DNA of 64,000 nt from Xenoacremonium recifei (Eukaryota > Ascomycota > Sordariomycetes > Hypocreales > Nectriaceae): positions 1-64,000 of the forward strand of contig WOFQ01000054.1 in assembly GCA_012184525.1 (NCBI GenBank), in the 5' to 3' direction. A model generated the notes under the pieces. That model saw only the letters and a program-made list of their open reading frames with translations. It was not told the DNA's origin and did no database searches. The first letter of the stretch is position 1; every line of letters starts with the position of its first letter. The translations under genes were made by a program, and so were the position numbers. Below, in pieces: positions 45,127-56,160 of the stretch.

Positions 45127-46052
45127 GAAGAAGCAGAACAAGTCTCTTTTCTACAGATAAGTAACAGCAATGCGTGCGCATTCGCTATCAAGCAATCAAC
45201 TATAGTTAAAGGAAAAAGTCGTCGTGGTCCCGCCAGGGTCTCCATACTGCCCAGTAAGGTAACGACTCACCTCTAAGCGTTGTAGTATTCGTGGAACCGG
45301 TGCCTCCTTGTGATCTCGAGGTGTTTGATGATGTTTAGCCCTGCTGTCCGCTACAATCTTTAGCAGTGAAGGTTATAAATTACGAAGCAATACAGCTGCC
45401 GTTTACAGGCAACCATAAGGACATGCTCATTCCGTAATTGATTACTCTTCTTTGACGTCGAGTTTTACAGTAGATAAATTTTCCAGGGACTCGCGAATAA
45501 TATCGCACACTCATGTGAGATTGAGACAGAATTGTTTGGTAGGTCGCTCTGCGAGATGGCGTACATACGGTGTAGCAAGCTACATATTGATGATCCGCCT
45601 TAGCTGGCAAGGATATCCATTGTGCTCGATATGTCAGCTATCACATTTATTAAAGGCCAATTCGCTGTTGGTAGTTCATAGAAGCAAATTGGACCAGGCC
45701 GCGTTGTTGGACAAATCTTCTATTTCCGGACTGTGCCCTCCCGACGAAATTCCCGCGTTCCGCTCCACAGATTAAACAGTCGATTTGTCCTCTGTTTCTT
45801 ATCTGAAGAGGGGGTGGGTTTAGGGCTTGTTATCTCCAATGCAAGCCTTATTATATCGACCCTAGGGTGTAGCGTCTGGGATCACGATGGACAAGAACAA
45901 CACCACCAATCAAGGAGGGGACGAACGGTGGCGGAATTGAGAACACCCGGATTTCATATTGAAGTGGGTTGCGCAGTTTGCATACTCAATTTACGTGACA
46001 GCTGGCCTTGAATTACTCGATTTACAAAATCATCCTTTGACAACGCATCACA
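45127..46052. other. intergenic upstream of first UPRT
   Basis: No gene is supported. It contains an AGATAAG site in reverse at 45798-45804 and a GTTATCT at about 45829-45835, possible GATA-factor sites upstream of the uracil phosphoribosyltransferase gene. Confidence 0.4.
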
Positions 46053-47001
46053 ATGAGCCGAGATTTTCCGTCGAATAGTGCTCTCCAGGAAAACGGGGGA
46101 GACTCCTGTACCAATGGAAATTCTGAGAGCAAATCTCCAGACTCAGAAAATGTACACTTGTTACCTCAAGGGAGCTACCTCCTCGCACTGATGACAATCC
46201 TTCGAGATGCCGACACGCCCTCGAAAGTCTTTGCACAAACATTTGAGAAGGTTTCAGCCAAGCTGGTCTCCGCAGGTTGGTAGAAATGCAAATCCGAACG
46301 CTGGCAAGTTCTAACCCATCCTTCTTCATAGCCTTGGATCTGCTTCCAACCGAGTCCGTCAATGTCAAGTCCCCAACAGGAGCCACTTACACCGGAATTA
46401 AGCATGCCAAACCAGTATGTGGTGTCAGCATCTTACGTGCCGGTGCGAGCTTAGAGAATGCTTTACGAGAATCCTATACGTTAGTTACACCCAATCCGTC
46501 AAGTTTGCTAGCTATACTGACCCAGCCTAGTGGTCCTTTGAGCTTTGGAAAAGTTCTGATACAACGAGATGAAACAACTTGCCTTCCGACCCATCTCTAT
46601 TCCAAATACCCTCAAAAGATGTCAGAAAAAAGTAAGACCTGTCCGTATTTGTCTAACTTGATAATCTCTAAGACTCTTCGACAGCCGTTCTAATGCTGGA
46701 GCCAATGCTAGCTACCGGGGGCTCAGCAAGCCTAGCTATTGACATCGTCAAGAAGACCGGTGTTCCAGAGAGTGATATAATATTTGTCAACGTCGTGGCT
46801 TCAAAAAAGGGGTTGAAGTATCTCACAACACGGTTCCCCCAAGTACATGTTGTGACAGCGGCGATTGACGAGGATTTAACACCCAGCAAGTAAGTAAATG
46901 CTCAAAGTCAACCAGGCCCTTACTAACATTTCACTCCTGCTAGCCATATCAGCCCAGGACTAGGAGACTTTGGAGATCGGTTCTATGGAACTACTGACTA
47001 A
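46053..47001 (+). CDS. uracil phosphoribosyltransferase, eukaryotic FUR1 type
   Basis: Converts uracil and PRPP to UMP, the entry step of the URC catabolic route and of pyrimidine salvage. Five exons close in frame: 46053-46275, 46332-46479, 46531-46631, 46673-46889 and 46944-47001, giving 248 aa. Key blocks are CGVSILRAGASLENALRESY, GKVLIQRDE, the PRPP-binding LMLEPMLATGGSASLAI, and the uracil-binding PGLGDFGDRFYGT at the C-terminus. The second intron keeps the frame open if retained, which would insert 17 residues into the fold. The sequence is of the FUR1/uridine-kinase-associated type, clearly unlike the second UPRT at 49.7 kb. It is the first of the compact pyrimidine block, followed by convergent URC4. 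Confidence 0.88.
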
Positions 47002-47532
47002 CTTTCATGAGTATCAATATAATGGAGACTTATTTCTTGCAAACCTAGAGAATCAGAGCGCCTTTACTTGCTGTCAGACGCAATTGACACCGCCCATAGA
47101 AGTGGAATGTGATGATCCTCAACTTGAAACTAAGATACTCTGATTTCGGCGACCCATAGGACCGTTCAATCCGTAGCTGCCCTTCATCATTCGAGCTAGA
47201 TATTACTTGGGAGCTTGAGATAGAGTCCGGCTCAGGTCCTTCCCTCGTTTCATGATGAGACAGCTATAAAGAACATTTTTGACCAACTCAGAAGTTTCAA
47301 CTTCTCCGTCTAGTCATTTGTAGCTCATACTACAGTTTGTCTACGACCCCAGTTTGAGTTAGGAGTATTAAGCAAAAATCTCAGACGCGGAACGCGGGTT
47401 CAAAACTTTTCTAGCAAGAATTACCATTAAATACACCAGCTTTGTGAAGTTGTTTCAATAACTCAATCAGCATGAGCGGATAGTCCTAGACTCAAAGAAA
47501 GGGCTTGAAATATAAGATTTAATTATGGCCTA
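47002..47532. other. convergent intergenic region
   Basis: Lies between the 3' ends of the FUR1-type UPRT and URC4. No gene or clear element. Confidence 0.45.
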
Positions 47533-49048
47533 TCAGAAGAGTGTTCCGTCACCTTCCAGCAGGATTGGACTAGACCTCGTTGACGGTCGAAACTCTGCAG
47601 CCAATTCTCGACCACCCTTCCAGGTTCCAGCCTCTAACATCTGTGCCATGCTCAGACTGACTTGCTTTTTTGAGAAGTGATCAGTTATCAAAGTGTACAG
47701 TTCGTCTAACAGAGCCACGGTCATTGCTCGCCATTCCACAACAACGTCCCCCTTGTCAGAAAACTTCGGAAGTCCTGTTTTTGAGTTCTCCAACCCCTGC
47801 TTCATGATCGGATCTTTGAGTTTCAAGACCCCCATGTCAATAAAAAGTCCTCCGTTACGGTACTCGGGTAGACCAGTGCCGAGAGACATATTCTTCCATT
47901 TATAGCCTAGGACTCGTTCGAATGGCACAGCCAGTGAATACGCCAGCCATTGGGTCAGCTTGTGAAAGGGCTGAATAGTGGCCTCTATTGTCGAGTCACC
48001 AGCCTTTTTAGCTCGCTCTGCCAGAACCTTCAAGGGCCATGAGTCTCCAATTGGTATTCCATTGATATGCGTGCGGTCCTTGGGCCAAGCTGGAAGCAAG
48101 ACTTGCTGAAGGACAGACCAAAGCGTTTCATAATCAATGCAACCAGACTCTCCTTGTTGCTTGATTAGAAAGTCTGCGCTCAATATTAGCATATTCCTTG
48201 CCTGCATCGCTCTTCTGTATCGACAGTTGTATGAAAGTTATGCGTACCAACGAGGTTGCCAGGGCGTCCTTCTTCACCGAATATGGAAGGTAGTCGGAGC
48301 AGTGAGCCGCCTACAGAGTTAAGAAGGGCGACTCGAGTTGCACATCCAATGATCTCGTTGTTGGGTGAAACTTGGAAATGTTTCTCGAAGCTGTCCACAT
48401 CTAAATTTTTAAGCCCGTTCCCTAGCCGTCAATGTCAGCATCTCAAACGGAGAAGGGCTTGCCCATAGACTGTTGCGGGTTATACCTTGGACACACTGGG
48501 GTTTATCGTTATCGTGAGAGAATGCACCAGCCTTAAACATATACAGGGAAGCAACAGCAATGCCTTCGCTTCTCTCGTACTTCCCGCCGAGTGCAGGCTC
48601 AATATACCGCCACGTATCGCCAGCGCCAGCGTCCAGAAGGACCGAGACGAGAAAGAGATCAATTAAGCGACGCGCAACCTCCAGTTTGTCGCAATTCTGG
48701 GTCTTCCACTCCTCAATCAGCTGAGAAACTCGCGCAATGCCACCGATTTCGAAATGCTGCCATCGGCCGTGCGGTGGGATCTCACTGAACCGGTCTGGAC
48801 CAAAGTCCCTCTTGAAGGAAGTCTACTTGTTAGAATGTTCTTTTCCCTCAGATTCTTGGGTGTCTTCATTTATAAAATACCTCGATAATGCCTGCAACCC
48901 TTTCCGCAACGTCTGTCAACCGCTCAGGATAATAATCGAAGTTATTTAATCCTCCTTGCCCCGCAGCTTCAAGGACGAGCCTTGATCTCTCTCGAACAGC
49001 CTGGAGGCCTTTCAGGTACTCCACGTTACTATCAACATTCGTTGCCAT
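47533..49048 (-). CDS. URC4: URC4 (DUF1688), uracil catabolism protein
   Basis: Cytosolic protein essential for the URC pyrimidine-degradation route in Lachancea kluyveri; its exact reaction is not settled. Exon 1 is 49048-48881, exon 2 48822-48486, exon 3 starts at 48421; a further intron with a GTACGC donor follows GNLV, and the last exon ends at 47533. All junctions close in frame. Diagnostic DUF1688 blocks are FGPDRFSEIPPHGRWQHFEIGG, ARRLIDLFLVSVLLDAGAGDTWRY, RSEGIAVASLYMFKAGAFS, LLRLPSIFGEEGRPGNLVD, and near the C-terminus PLKVLAERAKKAG and GLPEYRNGGLFIDMGVL. It shares a 640-bp promoter with the Upp-type UPRT, containing clustered GATA sites. Confidence 0.93.
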
Positions 49049-49683
49049 GGTGTGTTCGAGCAGGTGAATCGAATGCTTCTCGACTCGTCAAAGTTGAGCG
49101 TCCACCTTTTTACAGTTGGTGGGAAATATAAAAACGTGCCTTGTACGGCCGAATATGTCGGGTGCCTGAGAACACATACTGACACGATGAGCAATCTCCA
49201 TCTTCAATCAACAGAAATGCTTATTGCGGCGAAGGAGTGCCAATATTAGAATCCACTCTATTTTGCTTAGTCTACCCCCGCCCTTTTCTCTCCAGTACCA
49301 CGATTGGTTTATCGACCAGTCTGCATGTTATCTTGAAACTGGAAAGCGGGCCCTGATAAGGATAAGTTATCGCAGCGCAGAGAACGCACGCCGAGGGTGG
49401 TGGCAGTAAACCCAGGGGCACTGGTAGCAGCTAGACGGTGTTTAGAGCAATGGATTAGACGGCACTACACTCAATCATTATCCAAAAGCCGTCCATGGTC
49501 ACGACTTAAGTCCTGCTGGGCTCAACTCGATCTTGTTCTCATACTGAGTTCCCATAATTTATCAGAGCGTCTGGCATCTTTTAAGACGCTTCGTACTGGA
49601 TTCAGGTTCGAATCATCTCAGCCTTCCCCTAGCCACATCGGAATCAACAGAACCCTCGTCTTTATTCGTGGCAAGTCTTCATC
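49049..49683. promoter_or_regulatory. divergent URC4/UPRT promoter with clustered GATA sites
   Basis: GATA-factor core sites lie at about 49328-49333 (reverse), 49354-49360 (TGATAAG), 49361-49366 (GATAAG) and 49367-49372 (reverse), four within 45 bp. Clusters of this kind are the usual targets of AreA-type nitrogen regulators. No gene lies in the stretch. Confidence 0.5.
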
Positions 49684-50352
49684 ATGTCATCAAATTTTAT
49701 CCTCGCAAGCAGCCCGGAGATGCTGCAAGATCTGTCTCAGCTGCGAGACTTAGCACTCAAGCCTGCAGAGGTTCGCAGATTGGTTGGCGACATGGCTTCT
49801 AAGATTAGCAAGCTGGTTGTCAAAGATGCACCAGCTGAGGGCGAGAAGATCGCCATCATTATCATCCTACGGTCCGGCCTTGCTATGATGGAGCCTTTTC
49901 TGAAGGCTTTCCCAGAAAATGCCGACATTGTCATCTATCACCTAGGCCTGTTCCGTGAGAAGCAGACATTGTGCCCTATTGAATACTATAACAAGCTTCC
50001 TATCAAAAATCCCAACATCAAGATGGCATACATCCTTGATCCCCTAATAGCTACCGGTGGAACTTCCAGAGCAGCCATTAGAATCATCAGGTAAGTTGAA
50101 ATTGCCGATTCAACATGAGAATCTCGTAGATGCTAATTCTTATTTTCCAGGGACTGGGGAGTTGATCGCATCAAGTTTGTTTCCCTATTGGGTAGCCAAA
50201 GAGGTCTACAGGATGCTGCCACTGAGTGGCCGGAAGGTGCTGAAATCTACACCGCGGCAGTAGATGGCGATCTTGACAGTAAGGGCTATGTGAAACCAGG
50301 GCTGGGCGACATTGGGGACCGTTTGTATGGCACGGTCGAACCCGAGAAGTGA
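49684..50352 (+). CDS. uracil phosphoribosyltransferase, bacterial Upp type
   Basis: A second uracil-to-UMP enzyme, 202 aa, in two exons: 49684-50090 and 50151-50352. The blocks are those of Upp: IILRSGLAMMEPFL, HLGLFREKQTLCPIEYYNKLP, the PRPP loop YILDPLIATGGTSRAAI, then DWGVDRIKFVSLLGSQRGL, and the C-terminal PGLGDIGDRLYGTVE. Compared with the FUR1-type gene 2.7 kb away it has the HLGLxREK segment of bacterial Upp, so the two are not a recent duplication. It is divergent from URC4, with which it probably shares control. A function in catabolism instead of salvage is inferred from this placement. Confidence 0.9.
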
Positions 50353-50652
50353 TGGATGTTCGGAATGCTTGCAAAGAAAACAAAAAGTCCAAAGAGAAGA
50401 TTCTGCAGTTATTTATAGGGTAGTTGCGATGCTTCATATTATAATACATCGTTGTCTCTTTCTTCTAAATGAGTAAAATGAAACCTCTTAGGCGACAAAC
50501 GCGGAGATCCCAAAAATCGTGTTTTAAAGTCGATTAATCCAGATAGAATCACGATGGTGGCGAATTTTAGTAGGTTATATGTCATCCAGTGACTTCAGTT
50601 TTATTTGCTTATGGACGCTCACGGCTCGCTAGATCCAAATACGACGTACAGT
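50353..50652. other. convergent 3' intergenic
   Basis: 300 bp between the Upp-type UPRT and the minus-strand aldehyde dehydrogenase. Nothing was recognised. Confidence 0.45.
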
Positions 50653-52457
50653 TTACCAAAGCGTAGTCACCGTTTTAGTAGAAGTGAAGAACTGCCACGC
50701 ACTTCTCCCGTGAACATTGTTGTCTAGCCACAGGTTCTTTCAGCTTCTGTACCTAAGGAAACGTTTCCTTATGCGCACTTACCTCCTAAGAACGAGTCCT
50801 TATTCGTAGTTCTTAGAACTGGGCCAGAGGGCGCTGAGAGTGTCAGTACCGGATCAGTAAGAAGAGGGTTTTATTTAAAGAACTCACCCAAAATAGGCAC
50901 ATTAATGCCAATCTGTCCCACGTTTACTGACTGCTGAAAAGCGTTTGCTGCAATCGGACTCTCTGTAAACAGAGTGCAGCCATTCCCGTCTGCAGTAGAG
51001 TCAGTATGCGTGTCAAAATGCAAAATAGCAAGCGAGTATACTGCGAAAGGGGGCCTTACATCGATTAGAGTTGATGAGCTTCACTGCCTGTTCAAGGTTG
51101 TCTGCCTCTATACAAACTAGAACAGGCCCAAATATCTCTTCTTGGTAACAAGTCATGTATGGTTTGACGTTGCTCAGGATCGTGGGACCGATAAAATTTC
51201 CGTCGGGATATCCTGGCACTTCGTAGTTTCTTCCGTCTAGTGCAACGGTTGCTCCCTCGTCTTCAGCATTCGCTATAAGATTTTCGATCCTTGCTTTAGC
51301 TTCAGCTGTTATGACAGGACCTATAGCGACGTTAGGCTCAAACGGTGCGCCGATGACTAAAGACCTAGCGACGTCAATAAGATCATCAAGCCATGCCTGA
51401 GTCTGGCCCACTAGCACTACAACACTCAGTGCCATACACCTCTGCCCTGCAGACCCAAACGCACTACCCGCAATAGCATATAAAGCTTTCAACTTATTTG
51501 CATCCTCTAGCACCACTCCATGGTTTTTGCCGCCGCATTCAGCTTGTATTCGCTTCCGCGTAGCCATGGCATGCTCGTATATGCGCTCGCCGACGATATC
51601 AGAACCAACAAAACTGATTGCACGTACAGCTGGATGAGCCAGCAATGTATTGACAGTCCCACTGGCGCCATGTATTACGTTAACAACACCAGGTGGAAAT
51701 CCTGCCTCGAGAAAGCAGTGGGCTATAATATGCGCTGCTGTCGGTGTCTTCTCGGACGGTTTGAGTACAACTGTGTTCCCTGCTAGGAGGGCATATGGAA
51801 TAGACCACAGAGGTATCATAAATGGAAAGTTGAATGGTGTTATTGAAACACAAACGCCCTGTACAATGTCAGCCAGAAAAATAGTAATTCCAAGCTTAGA
51901 GGTCAGACCAGGGGTTCATGTCTCGTGTGGACTTCGGCCGTCTGGTTATGATAATATGCACCGAACATCTCATTAGACACTGAACATGCCGTCTCTATCG
52001 AATCAAGACCCCTTTCGTACTCTGCATCAGCATCTGCAGATGTCTTACCGACCTCGAGGCAAAGACATTGCTTCTAGAATTAATAGCGCATGTGAGCTCA
52101 AGTCGCAAGAGCATTCCGTTCAGAGATGACTAACGATGTGAGGGGCATTTTGCTTCACCACAAAGCGAAAGTCCAACATTAAAGCTCTTCTCTTCGAAAT
52201 TGGCGACGCTGCCCATCCCGGCTGCGCCTCTGCGGCAGCCTGAATGGCAGCCTGAACCTCAACAGTCAGAGATTCTGGGACTCGCGTTGTGAACCGTTGT
52301 GTTGTCTAGCACCCTATCAGTTTGTCATCTACATGGCATCTTTCTTTTCCCTGCTTACTGGATCATGAACCTTCATCCAAATTCGGGATTCAGAGACCAG
52401 ATACTCGTTGTTAATGAAGTTATACGTAACATCTTGAGCCATTGTGGACTCCATCAT
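50653..52457 (-). CDS. methylmalonate-semialdehyde-dehydrogenase-like ALDH with a catalytic-type Glu
   Basis: Aldehyde dehydrogenase of the MMSDH family, about 500 aa, expected to act on malonate or methylmalonate semialdehyde. It looks broken at first, but about seven exons close in frame, from MMESTMAQDVTYNFINNEYL at 52457 through VHDP/TTQRFTTRVPES, LEVGKTSADADAEYERG, HEPL/GVCVSITPFNFPF, the large central exon, NSNR/YGNGCTLFTES, VPIL/APSG, to a final HGRSAWQFFTSTKTVTTLW with stop at 50653. The weakest junction is PHI/KQCLCLEVGKT. The catalytic Cys is in GSAGQRCMALS. At the position where CoA-dependent MMSDHs have Asn (ANLGAK), this protein has Glu (AECGGK), as hydrolytic ALDHs do. No mitochondrial presequence is seen. 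Confidence 0.82.
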
Positions 52458-53747
52458 TCGAGCGATTCGCCCGGAAGGCGTGGCGATAAATTAAACAAAT
52501 CAATCAGAAATGAGAGGAGGCAAGTCTACTTTATCTCCCAATCAGTATCAGTCATCTCTTGAGGCAATGATATCAGCATGTTAACAATGATGGTGAAGAG
52601 GACAATGAGAGTTGCCGTAGTGAGAATTTTAGTGCTAAATTGGAGGACTGGATCCGCCTTATTATGAAATCACGGGAGCCGAGATGCTGTCAACCTAAAT
52701 TGCCCCGCGTCGGCCGGGAAGTGGCAGTCGGAAAAGCTTCGTCAGGATCACCACAACGGAAAAGACATCTTGTTTCATAGTGCTTAATTGGAGTAAATTT
52801 CAAGCCGCAAGCAAATTTTCGTACCTGAGTGCGAGGCAATATCCCAGCATGTATTGAAGATAGACAGGTGTTATATTCTAATTGAGTGTGGTGGGGTGAC
52901 TAATCCGGAATGAAAAGCGCGAGCTTCAATACACGAGAAGTAATAACAACTCAGAAAACAGAAATGTCACTACTGAATCGGGTAGGGGGTTGGTTCTTTC
53001 ACGCGTCTCAAGTCCCCTGCCAACCGACGAGAACCGACGAGGGCGACTTGGTGTCTGGCATTTTCCAGGCCCTGTTCTCCGTTCCAGTCGCGCGACATGA
53101 ACTCTTCATAATCAATCGTTTTTATGCTTGTTGTTTTATGCTGAAAGTATGCGTTTGCATAATTCGATTCATAAATATGGGACGAGAAATAACGGAGACG
53201 GTGGTAAGATAAGCCTTCAAGATAAGGTCAATCTTATCTTATGAGATAAGATAAGTAATATTATTACACTCCCACCGCCGACGGATGAAATCGCTTCGAT
53301 AACGTACGATAACATTTTCTCTGGGTGTGCATTAAATATGTATCCTCTATTGTCGCGGCGACAGAATTGACTTCTGCTGCTGTGGAAAATGCCCCGTAAA
53401 ACTCTAAGGCGGATGCATCTGAATCGCAAACAATTCTCACCGAGTCTGGTACAGCCATAGGTATTGATGAACAGGGTTAACAATCAGGGGAGAAACCTGG
53501 TCCTTTAGTGATCTGGAGCTACCCTATACATCCTCGTCGAAAGAGGACAAAACTCGCGTCGATTTGTGTATTTTCTCAACAGACTTTTAAGATGGAACGC
53601 TCTGGATAATGGCTTGCTTTGGGGCTCTTTTAAAAACAGGAACGTTTTATTCTATTCTTCCGGGTTTTATTTCTCCTTTATTGATGATTGCCTGCCTTCC
53701 AAAACCCTGGCACTATAGCGTGCATATTGACCAGCTATTTTCTATCG
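52458..53747. other. intergenic between the two dehydrogenase genes
   Basis: No gene is recognised in 1.3 kb. It contains the GATA-site palindrome at 53207-53255. The rest is AT-rich with no supported open frame. Confidence 0.45.
53207..53255. promoter_or_regulatory. five GATA-factor sites including a perfect palindrome
   Basis: AGATAAG occurs at 53207-53213, 53220-53226, 53244-53250 and 53249-53255, and in reverse at 53233-53239. The segment 53233-53255 is a perfect 10-bp inverted repeat around GAG. It is 750 bp upstream of the first dehydrogenase gene and about 500 bp past the end of the second. Confidence 0.6.
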
Positions 53748-55417
53748 CTAACTCGCGTTTGGCATAGCCATTTCTGCCTTCTGAGGCGCATCCATGGACC
53801 ATTTTGCCGTCACCGTCTTCAACTGAGTATAGAAGTTTACACCAGGCCGGCCATAGAAAGTCGAGGCTCCTCCTCCCGCGATGCTCTTCTTGTTTCCGGT
53901 GAAAGAGAACATTGGGAGAGGCACAGGGATCGGCACGTTTATACCCACTTGCCCTGCCTCGATGTTCCTCCGAAACCTTTCCGCGGCTGCTCCCGAGTTT
54001 GTGAAAATGGCAGTACCGTTTCCGTATTCGTTCTGGTTGACTAGATCGATTGCTTCATCGAGAGATCCAGCCTCGAGACAAACAAGGACGGGGCCGAATA
54101 TTTCCTCCTTGTAACAGGCCATAGATGGTGTAACCTTGGAGATAATAGTAGGTCCAACCCAATTTCCATCGGGATATTTGGTAGGCTTGAAACCGCGGCC
54201 GTCCAGTAGTATCTCTGCTCCATCAGCTGTAGCACTCTCAATCAAGCCTTCAATACGCTGAAGACTCTGACGAGTTGTGATTGGGCCTAGATCCGCTCCA
54301 GCCTCGAACCCTGCATCTACGCGAAGTCCTTTAGCCGTCTCGACCAACTCGGGAAGCCACTCTTTAGTTTCTCCAACAAGAACAAGAGTGCTGAGGGCCA
54401 TGCAGCGTTGTCCGGCAGCCCCAAACGCTGCGCCGGCGACAGCGCTAAGAAACTGCTCCTTGGAACAATCAGGGAGCGCGACGGCATGATTTTTCGCGCC
54501 TAGATTCGCCTGCACCCTCTTGCCGTTGGCAGAACCCTTAGAAAAGATATATTCACCAGCTTTGTTCCCACCCACAAAGCTGATCGCCTTAATATCCGGA
54601 GAGTCCAGCAGGAAATTAACTGTTTGATGAGCTCCATGGACCACGTTGATTACGCCATCTGGAAAACCGGCCTCTTTTGCCAGCTCGGCCAGGATCATAG
54701 CGGCGCCGGGATCTCTCTCTGAGGGCTTTACAATAATCGTATTGCCTGTGATTGTGGCGATGGGGATACACCACAGAGGGATCATGGCAGGGAAGTCTAG
54801 CAAAGAGCACGCTGTTAGGCTTGAACCGGACGGAGGTGGGGACTAGACCGGGCTGGTATGAAGAGAAGTTTGGGGGTGGGAGGGAGCCGGATATGTAGTA
54901 GGCACTTACTGAATGGACAAATAGCTGCGACAACTCCTAGAGGTTCACGGTAAGTCCTTGTCTCCATGTCCCGGGCAACCTCAAGGATTTCTCCCTTCAT
55001 ATACTCAGGTCCTGCACAAGCAGCTTCAGCAACTTGGAGTCCGCGCAACACATCTCCCTTTGCATCTGCCAAGGTCTTCCCTTGCTCCAAGGTAATGCTT
55101 GCTGCTAGCCTGTCCCAATTTTCCTTAATCAGGCCGACGAACTTGAACATAATTTGTTGTCTGGCAATGACAGACTTGTTCCGCCAGGGCCCAAAGGCTC
55201 GTCGAGCGGACGCAACCGTTGCCTCTAACTCGCCAAGGGTCATCTCTGGTACCCGGGTGACCAGGTTATTGGTAGCGGGATCATAGACATCGATGAACGA
55301 CTGAGTACCGGAAGTCTTGAATCCATTGTCGATGAAATAAGGTGTGTCTTGAGGAGAAGAAATCTTGTCGTGGTTGGTTGGGTAAGAAGTTCTGGTAGAG
55401 GGGAGCTGAAGAGCCAT
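53748..55417 (-). CDS. methylmalonate-semialdehyde dehydrogenase (CoA-acylating type)
   Basis: CoA-dependent aldehyde dehydrogenase converting malonate semialdehyde to acetyl-CoA, or methylmalonate semialdehyde to propionyl-CoA. Two exons close in frame: 55417-54910 and 54796-53748, giving 518 aa. Landmarks are ITLEQGKTLADAKGDV, REPLGVVAAICPF-NFPAMIPLW across the intron, VQANLGAKNHAV with the Asn typical of CoA-acylating members, the catalytic Cys in AAGQRCMALSTLV, EEIFGPVLVCLEA and VPIPVPLPMFSFTGNKKS. The N-terminus (MALQLPSTRTSYP) is not a strong mitochondrial presequence. In the URC route the three-carbon product of uracil becomes 3-hydroxypropionate or malonate semialdehyde, which this enzyme could oxidise. 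It is divergent from URC1. Confidence 0.92.
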
Positions 55418-56160
55418 GGTGTCGCGTGACTGCAGCTCAACAGCTTCGCAGGAGCTATGTGGTAGTATTTGACAGCCAAGAGTGCCGAAAAGGGGAACGC
55501 CAACGCATGCAACGTTGTCGAAGCCCTTGGTGTTTTATTTCTACTCAACAAGCTTGAAGTTCTCAGCCAGACCGCTTGAAGAGCGGGGTTGCATTCGGAG
55601 ACTTGGCCCAGCCAGAGCGGAGACGCGTGCTAGTGAGGGGTGTAAAGAGATAAGACGCGAGAGGCGTGAATCATAACAAAGTCCCACATAGTCTTGAGGG
55701 GTCTCTAGATAGACAAAACACGCCCTGCACCTCGTACTCCATAGGACAGAGGGAGTTATCAGAAGCTTATCTTCTACCACCCCCCTAACGGCTTATCGTC
55801 AATCGATCCCCTCAACGTATAGAGGAGTATGCCCTGTACCACGATCATCAGGGACATGTATCGGCGCCTTGAGTCACGCCGTACCGCCAGCTCGAACAAT
55901 ATACAATGGCTGAGGTCTGGCAGCTCACAGAAAGTCTTTAGCGCAATTATAAGTCCGCTCGCTGCCTCTCCGAGACCGCCTACTTCCTCTACCCACTGCT
56001 CTTCGCTATAAACATCTGCTCACTTTGTCTACGAGCATCGTTGCGCGATACTCTGCATACTGCGAAAACACAAGACGTCTGTGTCTCTGCTAAATTTCAT
56101 CTTGCCAATCCTTTTCCTCCAAATATTCCAGCTGGCAGGCTTGGTAACAAGCGTCACAAT
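55418..56160. promoter_or_regulatory. divergent MMSDH/URC1 promoter with GATA sites
   Basis: AGATAAG at 55648-55654, reverse CTTATCT at 55766-55772, reverse CTTATC at 55792-55797 and reverse TTATCA at about 55756-55761. No gene lies between the two starts; short frames here show no domain. Confidence 0.45.

Noticed and set aside
50653..52457. MMSDH-like gene as a pseudogene
   Set aside because: The fragments first look broken, but each gap carries a plausible intron and the frame closes from MMEST to TVTTLW with all ALDH motifs.
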